Origin: Setophaga petechia
Taxonomy: Eukaryota > Chordata > Aves > Passeriformes > Parulidae
Direction: 5' to 3'
NCBI GenBank assembly: GCA_024362935.1
Contig: JANCRA010000019.1
Coordinates: 2,262,001 to 2,326,000 of the forward strand
Length of the DNA: 64,000 bases
Position numbers and translations under genes: made by a program. Under the pieces are notes generated by a model. That model had not been told where the DNA came from. It did no database searches and saw only the letters and a list, made by a program, of their open reading frames with translations. This document shows positions 38,653 through 51,841 of this stretch, piece after piece (the first letter of the stretch is position 1; every line of letters starts with the position of its first letter).

Positions 38653-39715
38653 TGGTAACTTCCCACTCAACCACATGCCTGGGGGATTTTATTGCAGGGC
38701 AGATGAGGGTCTTATTACAAGGTGGGACAGATGGACAGGAGGGAGATGTGGTCTGGGTGGGCCAGGGCACATGACAGAGTGCAAAGGCACCCACAGGCAC
38801 GCCAGCCATAGTTCACATGGAAGCTGCATCCATGTGAGTCCCTGTGGGGATCTGCCTGTATCTACAATGATCTCCACTAAACAGAGACTTGAGTAATTCA
38901 AAAGACTGACAAATGGCTGATTTGGCCCTGTGCAAATTTGCAGAAGCTTTTCAAGAGCCTGCTCAGGTGGCCCTGCATGATGGAAAAACAGGCATTTCCT
39001 CACACCTATTTGTATTTAGGTATCAGAATGAAGTGCCCTAGACTCAGCATTTTGCAATCTTAAACAGCAAGATGATGAACAAAGTACATAGCTGCAATAG
39101 CTTAGCAAATATATATAACTTAAGTTTATAGTTTAAGATTATAGTTTAACCCTACAGAACCTCTCTTGGTCATTATTGCTAGAGGAAGATTTTGATTGTC
39201 ATGTGTGGTCCAATTAATCTTTTGATATCTGCAGTCCACTGAGAACAAATGGATAATTGATGGAAATTCACTTAAAAATATAATACACTCCCAAAATTAC
39301 CTAGCCAAGACCCCAGGAAAATAGTGACCGGTGTTAAGGTTTATTTTTGCTATTGGAACATTTGCATCATGCTGTAGATTTATTGTGCATGTCTTCCTGT
39401 AAGAATGGCACAAAAGCTAAATTTAAAGTATAAACCACCTAATCATTTTACTAATAAATGGATTGACCTTTAAAAACATTGATCTCATGGCAAGTTCCAG
39501 CATCTTTCAAACACAGGAAATATTAAGTCTGGCACAAGGATATTCAGTTAGCTTTGTGCATAAACTGAATTAGGTTGTTTTATTTTTAAATCACTTGTCT
39601 AGACTGATAGATTAGTATGTAGACATGAATACATATTGAAGTTGAATAACAGAACTTTGTTTTTGAGAGATCACAAGATCTATAGGAGTAGCTAATGAAG
39701 AAGTAATGATAGTCC

Positions 39716-39790
39716 CCACTGACCTTGGAGTTTAAATGCTTCAGAGCCTGCCGAGATGAGCAGTTGCCAGGTGAATTCATACCTTACAAA
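39716..39790 (+). promoter_or_regulatory. Duplicated non-coding element, copy A (about 4.3 kb upstream of TTR)
   Basis: Aligns with 52728-52800 by eye at roughly three quarters identity, sharing CCACTGACCTTGGAGTTT, CAGAGCCTG and GTGAATTCA in the same order and spacing. Flanks do not align obviously. Each copy lies upstream of one TTR gene, which suggests a co-duplicated enhancer, though a dispersed repeat is possible. Confidence 0.45.
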
Positions 39791-42700
39791 TGCCCTAAAG
39801 CAAGAATCATCTATTTATGTCTCTTTTTTTGGACTTTGAGCTAGGTCCCAGGATGCTTCTCGGACACAACCTTGGAAATTATAAAAAACCCTCTGATTTT
39901 ATACCTCAAGACCAAACCAACCCATCTGTCTTCAAAATTGTTTGCTAACAGTATCCACCTCCTCACTTTTGAAGTAAGTGGATTTGATTTAAGATATGAA
40001 ATAAGGATGTTTTCCTTATTTTTCTGCATAAGATCAGTAGTGTTCCCTTACTTCCAAATAACTGGGCAGTGTTAGTCCTGTAAAAATCTGATAATGACCA
40101 TTAAAACTCAAAATACAGACATAATCCTCAGCAAAAATTAAAATGAAAAAGGCTGGTAAACATGCAAACACCACACATACCTGGAATGCCACAATTTTTA
40201 ATACCATTCTCTACAGATTGAAATTCAAGCTCAAACATGAACCTTCCTGAGCACATTTATTAATTAGAAAAGCATTATCCCTGGATTTGCAGAGAGGGGG
40301 AATGTTATGTAATTAGCAAATAGTGAAAGCAACAGAAGATTTCTCACTGGCTTCAAGCAGTTACTGCATTGAGCACTCTCCTTAAGTGCCAGAGCTCTGC
40401 CACAGCAACTGAGCTGGCAGACACCTGAAGAAAAACTCAAAGTTCTTGGCTCTTTTTCAACCTAGAAAATTTAGGTGAACTCCTTTGAGAGGTAAATCTC
40501 AGGTCTTTTCCTGTAAGTCTCTATGGAATGTTACTCCAGAGAAGCGAAAAAAGGTGTCACATTCAGGTCTCTATATTATAGAAAGGATTTTTTCAGAGCC
40601 CAGGAATTCATTAATTCTTCAAACAGGGAGTTTGGGAATTCTATCCAGATTACTGAATGGCTTATCATCTATCAGGGCCTTTCATTCCAATGTCACAGGA
40701 GAAGCTTACAGGTTTTTATGGTCAAAGTATTCCAGCCTGTCTGAGAATTCTGCTATGTAGAAGCAGTTGGCTTTCTGAATGAAGTCAAATAGAAGGGAAT
40801 GCTGCAGAGAATAAGGAGATTATCTGTGTAGAACAAGCCTAAGTGCATGAGACTACATAGAAGAGAGAGAAAAATACCATAGCATAGTGGGAAATATCCT
40901 TAACATAAACAAGAGTATTAGCCATAGGACATGTTTGCTCTTGACCTGAACACTCTAATGCTTTCAAACAGGGAACACACTTTCATTAAAAATAAGCATT
41001 AATCCTAATTCTTCAGAGATGAATTTCAATTGATTTGGAATTCAGATAAGCCTCAAAGCATTCACATATTTGAAGATTATCTAAATTTTTCCATAACTGG
41101 GGGTCTCACACTTGTTGGCTTCCATAAAGCTGAGGTTACTGGGCACACCAGGGACTCTTGGCTGTTCTCTTCTCCTACAACCTAATAACCCTGTGTTCTG
41201 GGTGAGCACCCCTTATTCTGGGTTTCAGGAGTCCCCTAGACTCCAGATGCTTGCACTATATAGCCTCATACTATCTCTGTTTTAGCTATGTTAACTTGCA
41301 GCTACTTCCACACCAGGATTCCTAAATATCTCTTTCTGTTTAGTTTTCAGTAACTCAGTTTACTCTTTTTTCACAAAGGGCATTTATGTTACTGCTCTGT
41401 GCTAAGGCTCTGTGTTGTACCATGCTTCCTGGGGCATGTACCCTGCTAGCAGTCTCTGTGAGCTGCCCTCTTTCCAGCTCTTCGTAGCAGTTTCTGCCTC
41501 CTTCAGAAGGTCTAGAGTTTGCCAATCCCACTTACATTTCAGAGCTCAACCTTTTTCATTTCACCTTCTCTTAATTTGTATCTGGGATAAGCTATTCAGT
41601 ATATAAGTTTCAGAATCCCGTTGCACAGAAAGTGTTTAAGAATATTTAACAACAGACAGACAACAGTCAATCAGCCCCTGCTGGATGCTCAGCAGTTATC
41701 CATCATCCTTCTCCTTTTCCCTCCCACAATCATGTTTTGATTCTCTGCCAAGGGAGAACCATCCTTCTCCACCAGCTGTTCCAAATCCCTGATCTTCACA
41801 TGCATTTTATAGAAAATATTACCACATTGTGATACTAAGTTGAGGCTGACAGTGGAAATGGGAAGTAGAACTTAGCATTGCGTTCACTAGGCTATAGTAA
41901 TTTTAAATTAGGTCTGCATGGATTTTAATAGAATTCTGTATAAATTCTGGATGCCTCATGATCAGAGATGAGATGTAGTAGATACTCTTTTTTTGCATTC
42001 TCACTGAGTCCACCTGTATCTTACAACATATAGAAAGGATCTAGTTGTGTGCAAAATGTGTGAAAGGAGATTCACAAACACGCAAAGTCTAATTTTCCAC
42101 TCAAACTGGTGTCCCTGCTAGTAGTCAAAGAATTCCAGTCTGGGTTATGTCGAGAGTTGAAAAAGCAGCAAATGAAAGACACTGAGATAAAAATCATATT
42201 GGGGTTAGAATTTTTCATGCTCATTATTCACTCTAAGAAGCAGCTGCCAAAAGGTCAATCAATGTTATGAAAGAGGGAAGCAAGATAATATGGACAGCTG
42301 AAAGGCACTATCCCTGTAGACATGATTTTTCAGAAACTGCTACTTTGCAAGAAAACCTAGAAGAAAATCATTATTTCTTAGGTAATTGTCCCATAGGAGA
42401 GCAATTTCTCATGCAGCCAAGTGCCAATATAATTAACTCCTTGGTGTTATCTCCTTGCAGAACAGCTGACAGCAAAACACAGGACAGCCTACTTGCCCTA
42501 GAATACAGATCATTTCTCTTCCAGACATACAAAGCTTCATTGCTTCAGAGAAATATTCACTAATAATGAGAAAAAAATTATGAGGTAATATGTTGTTGCA
42601 CATATCTAGGAGCAGCATTTAACTTTCCAAGATTTGAACACAACCCCCAGGCATTAGATTGGAGCATGGTTTTTTACTGGTGGGTACCTTGCACTGACTT

Positions 42701-43843
42701 TTACGTGCAGGCAAAGTGTGTGTAGAATGTTACCTACGTATCAGCCTGCTTTGCTGTAAGGACAAAGGGCACTTTGATCCCAGTGCAGGAGATTACTGTA
42801 TTATAGATTTTTTTCTCAAAAATCAACTTTGCCTAGAGAGAAAAACTGCCTAAAGCAGCCTGAAGGCATGAAAGTCTCTGGAGAATACCATCCGTGATTT
42901 CTCTCTAAGACTTCCATCATAATCCTAGTCAAGAAAACTGCTTTTTGTTAGAATACTGTGAAATCAGTAAAAAATGAGTGCCAGCTCCTGAAAAGTGTAG
43001 ATTCAGGGTTGTTTAGGATGTGGGGAAAAGGATCTGCTAAGCAGGGCACTTTCTTTGTCTCTCAGCTAGCACAAGGTACAGTAAGGACAGTTTATGTGAT
43101 GCACCTGAACAAAACCAGCTATACCATGCCAACTCCCCCAGATTACTTCTCCCAACTTAGCCTGGGGCTGAGTCCACCCCTGAAAAACCTCTGAAATGTA
43201 TATTTGTACACTTAAAAATGTAGAAATGTACAAATATACATGTAACAATAACATTCCCAACATAATAAAGGTCTGGCAACTGGAACCGTAGCCAGATGTT
43301 AGCAAAAGCTACCAGTCTTTGCTGGCTACCTTGGCTCCTTTTGGGGTACATGGTGCAAGAGAGGACTCATTTCATTTTTCTGAGATCTTTACCTTCCCAG
43401 GGGGACAGCTGTCTACAACTCTTTTCCCAGTGACTAAGAGACCTCAGTGTCTACCTGAAGGTTGGTCAAAATGAATAATTAGAAGCTTGTGGTGGGTGAC
43501 AGATTGCGTCAGAACCCATCTCAGTTGTGTCTCAAAACAGAGACATTGCTCCTTTCCAACAAGCAGGGAGACTGATTGAGAATCCAGCTCTGCTTGAGCC
43601 AGACAATTAACAAACTCCATCACCCGTATACTGAGTCTGCATCCATATGTGGATCTGATCCTCAGAAAGAAGTGAATGTACTGAGAAGAAACATGGGGTG
43701 GGTGCAGAGAAAGCATTGGGGCATTATCATGCCCAACCTAAGGGCAAGATAAAGAAATTCTCCTAGAACTAGTTGGATTTCTGGGCAAACAAAGGTCATT
43801 TGTGTTATTTTGTGGAGGGCTTTCTATGAGTGTAATCTCCCCA

Positions 43844-44106
43844 GGCAAGGGTCATGTTTGTGTCCGTTACTTATTTTCTTTTCTCTAGTGATCCTGCAGT
43901 CCTTCCATCGACTTCAATGGCAGTGCCATGAAGCAATGGACTGACTCTAGGATTGGGCTATTTACTAAGCAAATAATCAGAATCAGCAGTTTTGGAGTCA
44001 TATGGGCACCCAATAAGCAGCCTGTTTTGTTGTTGGATTGGCTATAAAATCCCAAATCCCCTCAGCTCCTGGCTGCTGGCACCAGGGCTCACTAACAGCA
44101 AGCAGA
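43844..44106 (+). promoter_or_regulatory. TTR: TTR promoter
   Basis: Closely follows the mammalian TTR proximal promoter as I remember it: an HNF4-like GGCAAGGGTCATGTTTG (43844-43860), GTTACTTATTTTC (43866-43878), a FOXA/HNF3 element TTTACTAAGCAAATA (43961-43975) running into ATCAGAATCAGCAG, TTTGGAGTCA (43991-44000) and a TATAAAA box at 44043-44049, 64 bp before the ATG. About 81 bp separates the distal and FOXA parts, which lie close together in mouse. This predicts liver and choroid-plexus expression. Confidence 0.82.
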
Positions 44107-44175
44107 ATGGCCTTTCAGTCTGTGCTCTTTGTTTTCTTAGCTGGACTGGTATTTTTCTCTGAAGCTGCACCACTG
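44107..44175 (+). CDS. TTR: TTR exon 1
   Basis: Signal peptide and first three mature residues (APL), ending CTG|gtgagt in phase 0. The start codon has a favourable context (cagaATGG). Confidence 0.95.
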
Positions 44176-47100
44176 GTGAGTTTCTTTGTTTTCAAACTCA
44201 ATCATTACAAGAATGACAATCTAGATTTTCTAGATGACTAGCATCCTCCTCATCCATGAAATTCTGTAACCATTGGGTTTTGTCAGAATGCAATTTCTGG
44301 GTTTTTTTATAGTATTCTTCAGAATTCTTAAAACTTTTTTCTTTTCTTGTAATTTACCCACCTATTTTAAGGTATTATGGAAGGGTCAGGTGGTGTGACC
44401 TTTTATTTTGCTTTGTTTCTATCTGTTCATGATTCACATCCCATATCCTCAATAAAGAGGCTGCTTCACCAAACAAGTGCTTCTCTAAAGCAAATAAAAA
44501 CTATTTTTGATGTATGACTAAGGATTTCTTATAATGTAGTGAAGTCTAAGAGAGGGATATTCTTTCAACCTTAGGATGTCATATGTATTTCTTTGTTGTT
44601 TTCTCTAGATAACATACTTTGCACTTAAAAGAATTTGCTATTTTCATATTTGTGATCATATTATAAAGGTATAACATTATACCACTTTCATAGAGCCATT
44701 TAGAGCAACTTAAATATCGATCAAGCAATCTGTGTGTGTGTAATAAAGTATCAGTATAAAGTTGTAAGATATTCTGCTTAAGAAATAGATGTTTAGAAAT
44801 TAGCTTTGAATAGCATTGGCAGAGAACTTGCTTTTAAGTGAACAGTAATTCTGCAATTAGACTCTATCTTTTCTTTGGGAGAAGGTTTTTGCAGACTTGG
44901 TGAACAGTTCCTATACAACTTCTCCTCCTTTCCCCAAGGTCTCCCATGGCTCTGTTGATTCCAAATGCCCTCTTATGGTGAAAGTGCTGGATGCAGTCAG
45001 AGGAAGTCCTGCATCTGATGTAAATGTTAAAGTTTTTAAACAGGCTGAAGATGGAAGCTGGCAGGACTTTGCTGTTGGGTAAGTTGTGTGGTCTTCTGGA
45101 GCCATTTTCAAGGTGCCTTGGGCAAGCAATTGAGGAGTTAAAGGAGTGGAGCTCTGATCAAAAGAGAAATGTGTTTTCTGACATATGCCGCACTATCAGT
45201 GTTCACAGCACATGAATTCTGATCTCAAATCTGTTAGATTTAAGTGGAACTTATCTGTGACTGAAGTATTAGTTGCAAAAATATGTTCAGATGCTCGCCT
45301 TATCTTTGAAAGGGACTAGTTTTGATACTTATTTTTTCTCTTAGCTTCAGTATTATCTTTCCTTTCTATAGAAAGAAGAAGAAAAAAAGCCTATTTACCA
45401 GCATTTTATAGGTAATCCAGACTAACCTATCTTCATATGCAATGGATATAGAGATTTATTTGCAGCAGTCACATACAAAATCCTCTCTGTAGACTTTGTC
45501 AGCACACAAGTAAATAATAATTGCATTATTCATCTTCTGCTGTATATTAAAAGTGTTGGTTGGAAGAAACTCCTTGACCAGATAGGTTTTAAGAATACTA
45601 TTGTAACACAACACTGAAGCAAAATCTCAGCAGTTTGAGGCCATTTTTCAAGCTCTGAATGTGTTTTTCTAGAATGACAGACCAATACCAACAGATATCT
45701 AGCATCCTTACAAATACCTTAGAGGGTCAGACAATAATACCTTCAGTCTGTGACAGGTGTATGAGTAACAGAAGAACATAGTTTACTAGAATTCAAGTAG
45801 CTGAGGTATTTAGACATTTAATTTTCATTGCAAAAATTTGTTGAATCAGATTTTTAAATAACTCAAGAGTAAGTCTCCAGTAGCAGCAGAATATTCAAGC
45901 ACAGAATGATAAACACAAGAATGGACAAGAGTCAATTGTACATCTAACTGTCTTTTATTAGGAGTTTTTATAGCATGATTTACATATAAGCAGCAGGAAA
46001 AAGAAAGAAAACTCCAGAGAAGAAGGCTATAAGGAGAAATAGCTTTTCTCCATCTGAATGGTTTTTTTATAAAATGAAAACCAAAAAATGCTTTTCCCCA
46101 TTGAAAAGTAGCAAAAAAGTTTACAAGACTGAAAAAAACAAACTCCACTCCCATGCTGAGTGTTCACCTAGGAATAAATGACTCCTAAAATGGATTTATA
46201 TACTTTCATGAACAGAGAAACTCCATGAAAAGTGACACATTTTTTTTCAAGGAAAGCAGAGATAAGGATACATCTTATCCCTAGTGAGCACTTCTTTCAG
46301 TATTAAAAAACTAAATTATTTAAAATATTTCATCAAGTACTGTTTAACAGCTAATACAACATACATTTTACAGAAGAATGAGAGAAATTACATTATTAAA
46401 TGCCCTCACTTCTGATGCAAAAAAGTGGGTTTTTTGTTCATTTTGCAGCCCTGCTCTCAATAAGCCCATAGAGACAAATCCTGTAGTTCTTAGGCAACTT
46501 CTGCTGACACTTTAAGTTAGTGCACTCAAGAAAATTTAATCACATCTTCTTAAACATAAATTGATAAGATTAAGCCTAGGCAAGTGAGAACCATTTTGCT
46601 GGGGGATGGCAATGAAGGAACATTAAATCACAATTTTTATTGCAAGTAAAGATTTTGACATTTTTCCTGACTTGCATCACAACCAAGGCTGCTTTCAGTG
46701 ATACCATTGACTTTAGGTGATGACGGTTGTTTGAACAAAGTTTTCATATGCAATTGCAATTTTATTCTTTTGGAGAAGCCAGAATTTCCCTGTGTTAAAA
46801 CAGCTGAAAATGTGAATGAATCCCGGAACACAGTCTGTAAATACTCCCGTCAGGTGAATAACATTTTGAAGTTACAGTACATAGCAGATACATATTGTAC
46901 AAATGTCTGTTGCAGTTATGTTTTTACCATTTTGTTTTCTTATGTTTACTTTGCAAGCACACTTCATGGAATTAAGCAAATGTACTTAGCCACTGTTGAA
47001 TTTGAGTAATGGTGTTTAAGGAGTAGTGGGGAAGTTAGAATAGTAGGAGCTGACTTTATTAAGAGGCTTATTTCAAAATTACTCCAGCTAAAAATATGCA

Positions 47101-50100
47101 AGAAGAGAACTTGAGCTAAGACATATCAGGGAAGGGTTTAGGGTGCAGAACATGTGATTTAGATTCTATATGAGATCCTCCCATGACTAGCTTTGATCTT
47201 CTCCTCACGAGTTTTTTGAAATCTAGGTCTTATCATGTGGTTCAAGAGTTGCAGTCAGCGAACACAGTTTTCATGTGACCTGGGTTACAAGCCATGAAGA
47301 AAAAGACCTCTGTGTATTTTGAAGTGGTTCCCCAACCCTCTTTTTTTTTTTTTAACTCCAAAAGAAGAACCATGTTCCTGAGATATTTCCTCATCAGTCT
47401 GCATCTGAGAGCAGTTTAGCTCAGTGCAGTATGTCCTAAGAGTCCATAAACATCATTGTACAGGTACTGTAGATTTAACCTGGCTACAAAATACAACTAA
47501 GGTCCAGACAGTCAAAAAGAGGATCAGGACTGCAGTATGGGCTGGCACTGTAGTAACTTTACTGGAAAAGCACAGCTTTTTAATTTAGCTGTCCATCTTA
47601 CAGCAGATGCTGGCAGTCCACATCCTGTTAAGAATAAGGAACCATATTATATTTAGTCCCCCACTCAGACAGAAATACAAGTGCTGTTCAGAAGCAATCA
47701 GGACATTTTGCTACCAGTGCTGAATGCTGAGCATCCCTGCCTTGTGCTCATCCCCTCCAGGCTCTGAATCACACACTGTCGTGTTGGCTGTCGGTGCAGC
47801 AGTAATGCTGAAGGGTTTCCTTGTGTGGCCAGTTGCATTGAATGGCTACCACTTAATAATTAAAATAAAGAAAGTGCCATTAACTTCTGGTAGCAGGCAT
47901 GCATTTTCAAGTGAGCTCTTGTTTCCAGTTTCCCAGCTGTTCTGGATGGTTAACATCTGACACTCTGGAGCACTACCCCTTAGGGAAAGCACTATTCCAG
48001 CTCCATCCAACCTTTTCTCAAACTAAAACTAATTTGTTTTTCTGAACAAAGATTTTGAGGCAGGCACCATTTTTCCTTTTAGTTGCTTATCTAGACTATC
48101 AAGATTATAGGCAGAGGTACATTATTTGCTAACTTCTGCAGGATCTCAGTAATTCTCTTTTACAGCTTCAAGCACACTCACAAATGAATTCTTTCTTTTT
48201 TAATTAAAGCAATATAAATCAAACCAGGAATTACTAATTAAACTAAAAGAAAACAGATGCATACACTTTACAAACTGACTGTGATACTTGCTTCAAATAG
48301 GACTTTGATTCTCTGCAGGTTTGGTCTGCTCTGGATACACTCGATTACACTTGTATTGTAAGATTTTATCAGTCTTGACAAATAAGAAAAATTAAAATTA
48401 GTATGGGATTTTCAATCCTGCTAACTTTTAATTTAAGTGAAAGCTCTGACATTCAGTCTTTTTATATTTACCACCATTAACCAAAGATCACAAATAAGGT
48501 GAAGGAGGAGAAAGGGACTGGGAAAGAAAAGCCCAATAACACAACTGATCCTGTCCCAGATAAGCAGCATATCACTGCTTTCTCCACTTCCACTCATCCT
48601 CTTCAAGTTTGTTTTCTCCCTAGACAGTTACTCCTTGCCTTAAGACAGGTAAGTTCCACTAGTTCTCCCAGTTAAGGCTTTCTTCATTTTTCCTTCAACT
48701 AAATCATGTAGTTATGAAGTGCTATAAATATCAAATAAATATTTTCTGTAGAAAAAGACCCAAACAAAAACAAACAAACACAAAAGGTTACAAAATCAGA
48801 AACTAAGTAAAAGGAGGGAAAAGAGATAAATGGTGTTTAGAAGCTAAGTATGTAAATATTTAAACAGCTGTCATACAAAACTTGAAAAGCCTCCTTTTCA
48901 AACAAAAAGGGTGCAGTGCCAGCTATACTTCCTTCTTGCTACTGGAATTTCTCTATCCACAGTTTTTGTTCTGAGCTGAGCACATAAGCTCTGAGCTGGG
49001 AGTTCCTATTGCTCATTTATATGGTACTCAGTGCAAGACGGCCCTGCTCCTTGACCAAGGCATTGTAATTCAAATTATTAAAATCTTATGATGCTAAATT
49101 GCTTTTTCAAGACATTATCACTAAGAGTCACATAAAATCACATCATTGTATAGGAATAAATTCCAGACCCTCAGTGCTAATAACTGGAAAACAAAATAAT
49201 TTTCCAATAAAATTTCTCTTCTCTGCTTAGTTTTATTTTGAGATTTGGCATCTTGCCAAAATCATGACATTCCTTCTCCTAAGACAGTGACTTTTGGTTC
49301 CAGAGGACATTGGGTACAAGTTAGATATGATACTAAAAGAGGGACCAGCCAGCTTTTATTGGTGATGTATATGGGTGAGTTGGTAGCAAGGACAGATTCT
49401 GCAATGTATGGAAACATCCACTACATAAAGGGAAGGAATTATTTCAGATGATTAGGCTGCTCAATGTAGAATTTGGCACCTCTGCTATTTATTATTCCAC
49501 ACTGACTGTTTCTGCTTAGCATCTAAATTATAGTATAAAATATTTATATAGGTATTTAATCATTACAGGAAAACCACAGAGTATGGGGAGATTCATGATC
49601 TCACGACAGAAGAACAGTTTGTAGAGGGAAAGTACATGGTGAAGTTTGATACCAGCTCCTACTGGAAGGCGCTCGGGCTTTCTGCGTTCCATGAATACGC
49701 CGATGTGAGTAGTGGCAAATATCCTTGATGACCAGAGCACACTGATAACCAGAGCACACTGCCTTCATAGTGGCATCAGCTGGAAAGAGCAAACACAGCC
49801 CTCTACTGAAGGAGCAGCAACACTCAGTGAAGTGGTTCACTGCCACACAGCACAGGGCAAATAGAGGCAGTAAATACCCAGCTAAGCCACAGAAAGGAGC
49901 CAACTTCCCTGCAAATGCTGACACAGTTCTTCCAAAGTGTAGCTGTGCCCATTCACCTGCTCATACCAGTGGGGAATCTTGCTTGAAAAGACATACATTA
50001 TTCAACAGTATATTTAATACTAGACAGTTTTTATAAAAACAAACAAGAAAAAAAAACAAAAAGTAAACAAACAAACAAAAAAAAACACCAAAAAGAGAAA

Positions 50101-51690
50101 CTGCTTTTACTCATGATGAAGTAATGTAGAGATTTGGAAACTCTAATTTTATAGGAAAAAAGTTATGCTTAAATCAGAGGTATTTCCCCCATATCAGTCA
50201 CATGAAAATCCCTGAATTCTAACATGACATATAATTACAAGAAAAAATCTATTCTTTCAGGTGTGCCTTTTTGTAAAAATGATGTTCAGTACCAAACTAT
50301 ACAACTAAAAAAAGAAAATAAAAAAAGAAGGTATAAAAAAGTAAAGGTATAACCATGGTGGGAAAGGAAAAGTTGACTATTTTGTTGATACTCAAACTTT
50401 ACAAGCAGGCCAGAAATGTGATCATGTCATGTCTTTCTCCTTGCTTTCAGTCCTACACTGATTTACTTAGCACATCCAAAATCTGTTCAAATTCTTTAGG
50501 CTTAATCTATCATTAAATTTAAGTTTCCCCAATTTAAGTAGTCTGGAACAGCTACTGGTGGTGTTGTAGAACATTTCAAATCATAACTTCATGGAGCTCT
50601 AGTGGAAGACTAAAACAAATTACTGAGTCCCAGGTCCATAAAGTCTGAGGTGCAGTTTGGGTGATTTATGTCAAAAAAGAAATTTCAGAAGTATTCCCTA
50701 ACCATTTGGATGTCTGAAAGTTATAAGGGGTACACCTCAGAAGGTGCTTAAAAGTACCTGACTGAGAATGTTCCAGCTAGGCTGAGGAGGCTTTTCCTTG
50801 ACATAATCGTCTACAGGCCAACAAGTTAGCCTGGGAAGTGGGAGGAGTTCAGGGACTGACTGTGTACAGGATAGCTGAGTCCTACAGTCCTCATGTCCCA
50901 GCAGCCTAGACTTTGGTCATAGGAAAGAACTCTATAGTCCACTTATAGAAAGTGCCTCATGATTTAGAAAATAGATCAAATAGTAGGCTAAAGAAAGCTG
51001 GAATTTAACCCAGGTGACAATACTTTCCTGGGAATTATGTGTCCCAAGTCCCATTGCACTAATTTGAAGAGTAGCAGATTTGAATTATCTTAGGGCAAGG
51101 GTCTCTCCTGGCAAGCCTAGCCACTCAGTTCTTAATGCAAAAACTGCCCCATCACCAATGGTGTTAAAAACAGGAGGGGGCACTGAAGTACAGAAAATGG
51201 CTTTGGGCTCCAGCTGCCTCCCTTGATGGACACGTCACACAGGGGTGGAATTTCACCCCTGTCTTTCTTACTGATCACTTGAGATACCTCCCCCTTACCC
51301 TCCTATTCCACATCACTAAGTAGTTTGCCTGGCTCAGGTGTGGGTATTTCCATCCAGCTTCACTGCAGCTGAGGCTCTCTGTGGACCTCAGCCCAAATCC
51401 CACAAATATCTCAGTCCTTGGCAATCACAAAGTAACGGGAAGTGTTACCCTTCAGAAGGGTAAAAGCATTGAACAGAACCAGAAAAATGCTCTGCAGACG
51501 AAGTGGGGTATGCTGCTTAGTTGTTAATAAGCTGCTTTGGCTGTATGTTGCTCATCATGACCACGAGTTTTCCCTTTTCCAGGTGGTGTTCACTGCTAAC
51601 GACTCCGGTCACCGCCACTACACCATTGCCGCTCTCCTCAGCCCTTTCTCCTACTCAACCACTGCTGTTGTCACTGAACCCCAGGAATAA
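44107..51690 (+). CDS. TTR: Transthyretin, canonical copy (4 exons, complete)
   Basis: Secreted homotetrameric carrier of thyroid hormone and of retinol-binding protein. Exons 44107-44175, 44939-45078, 49569-49704 and 51583-51690 sum to 453 nt, or 150 aa; chicken TTR is also 150. A 20-residue signal peptide ends SEA|APL. The mature N-terminus [13 protein letters not shown] is the long avian form. Human-numbered channel residues are all kept: Lys15, Leu17, Glu54, Thr106, Ala108, Leu110, Ser117, Thr119, Val121; Cys10 and the NDS sequon at 98 are also kept. Intron phases 0, 2, 0 match vertebrate TTR. Ser-Ala replaces the usual Ser-Pro at 85-86. Lies between DSG2 and a second TTR-like gene. The TAA overlaps an AATAAA at 51686; the better poly(A) signal is 51836-51841. 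Confidence 0.97.
44939..45078 (+). CDS. TTR: TTR exon 2
   Basis: Begins [16 protein letters not shown] after ccccaag and ends in phase 2 at GG|gtaagt. Contains Cys10, Lys15 and Leu17 (human numbering). Confidence 0.96.
49569..49704 (+). CDS. TTR: TTR exon 3
   Basis: Encodes [17 protein letters not shown] to FHEYAD, including Glu54 and Trp79. It is 136 nt, which also fits human TTR exon 3. Confidence 0.96.
50031..50095. repeat. A-rich (AAAC)n tract
   Basis: Simple A-rich sequence with repeated AAAC units. Confidence 0.85.
51583..51690 (+). CDS. TTR: TTR exon 4
   Basis: Encodes [20 protein letters not shown] to the PQE end, covering the inner channel strands G and H, then TAA. Confidence 0.97.
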   Translation: MVFTANDSGHRHYTIAALLSPFSYSTTAVVTEPQE

Positions 51691-51835
51691 ACATGTACTG
51701 TCTTTTCACACTTTCCTCCACTAGAACTATCATAGGCTTTTAGGAGGAAGGTTTTTTCCTATTGCTAATGCATAACTTTTTGCTACATTAGTTGTTTTTT
51801 TTTCATTTTGTGACCTGGCAAACTTCAGACAAGTC

Positions 51836-51841
51836 AATAAA
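51836..51841 (+). terminator. TTR: TTR poly(A) signal
   Basis: AATAAA about 146 bp after the stop codon, the expected 3' UTR length for TTR. Confidence 0.75.

Larger units (their letters stand above)
30721..43840. other. Intergenic spacer, distal part up to the TTR promoter
   Basis: No recognisable coding exon or RNA gene. A 127-codon ORF at 35294-35677 and other short frames have no recognisable content. Contains a small GTCACT repeat and the conserved element at 39716-39790. Confidence 0.6.
44176..51582. other. TTR introns 1-3
   Basis: Introns at 44176-44938, 45079-49568 and 49705-51582, all GT-AG. No embedded gene recognised. An A-rich (AAAC)-type tract lies near 50031-50095. Confidence 0.75.

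Noticed and set aside
51686..51691. AATAAA overlapping the TTR stop codon as the poly(A) signal
   Set aside because: It arises simply from GAA-TAA-A; a better placed signal exists at 51836, and the same coincidence occurs in TTR2.
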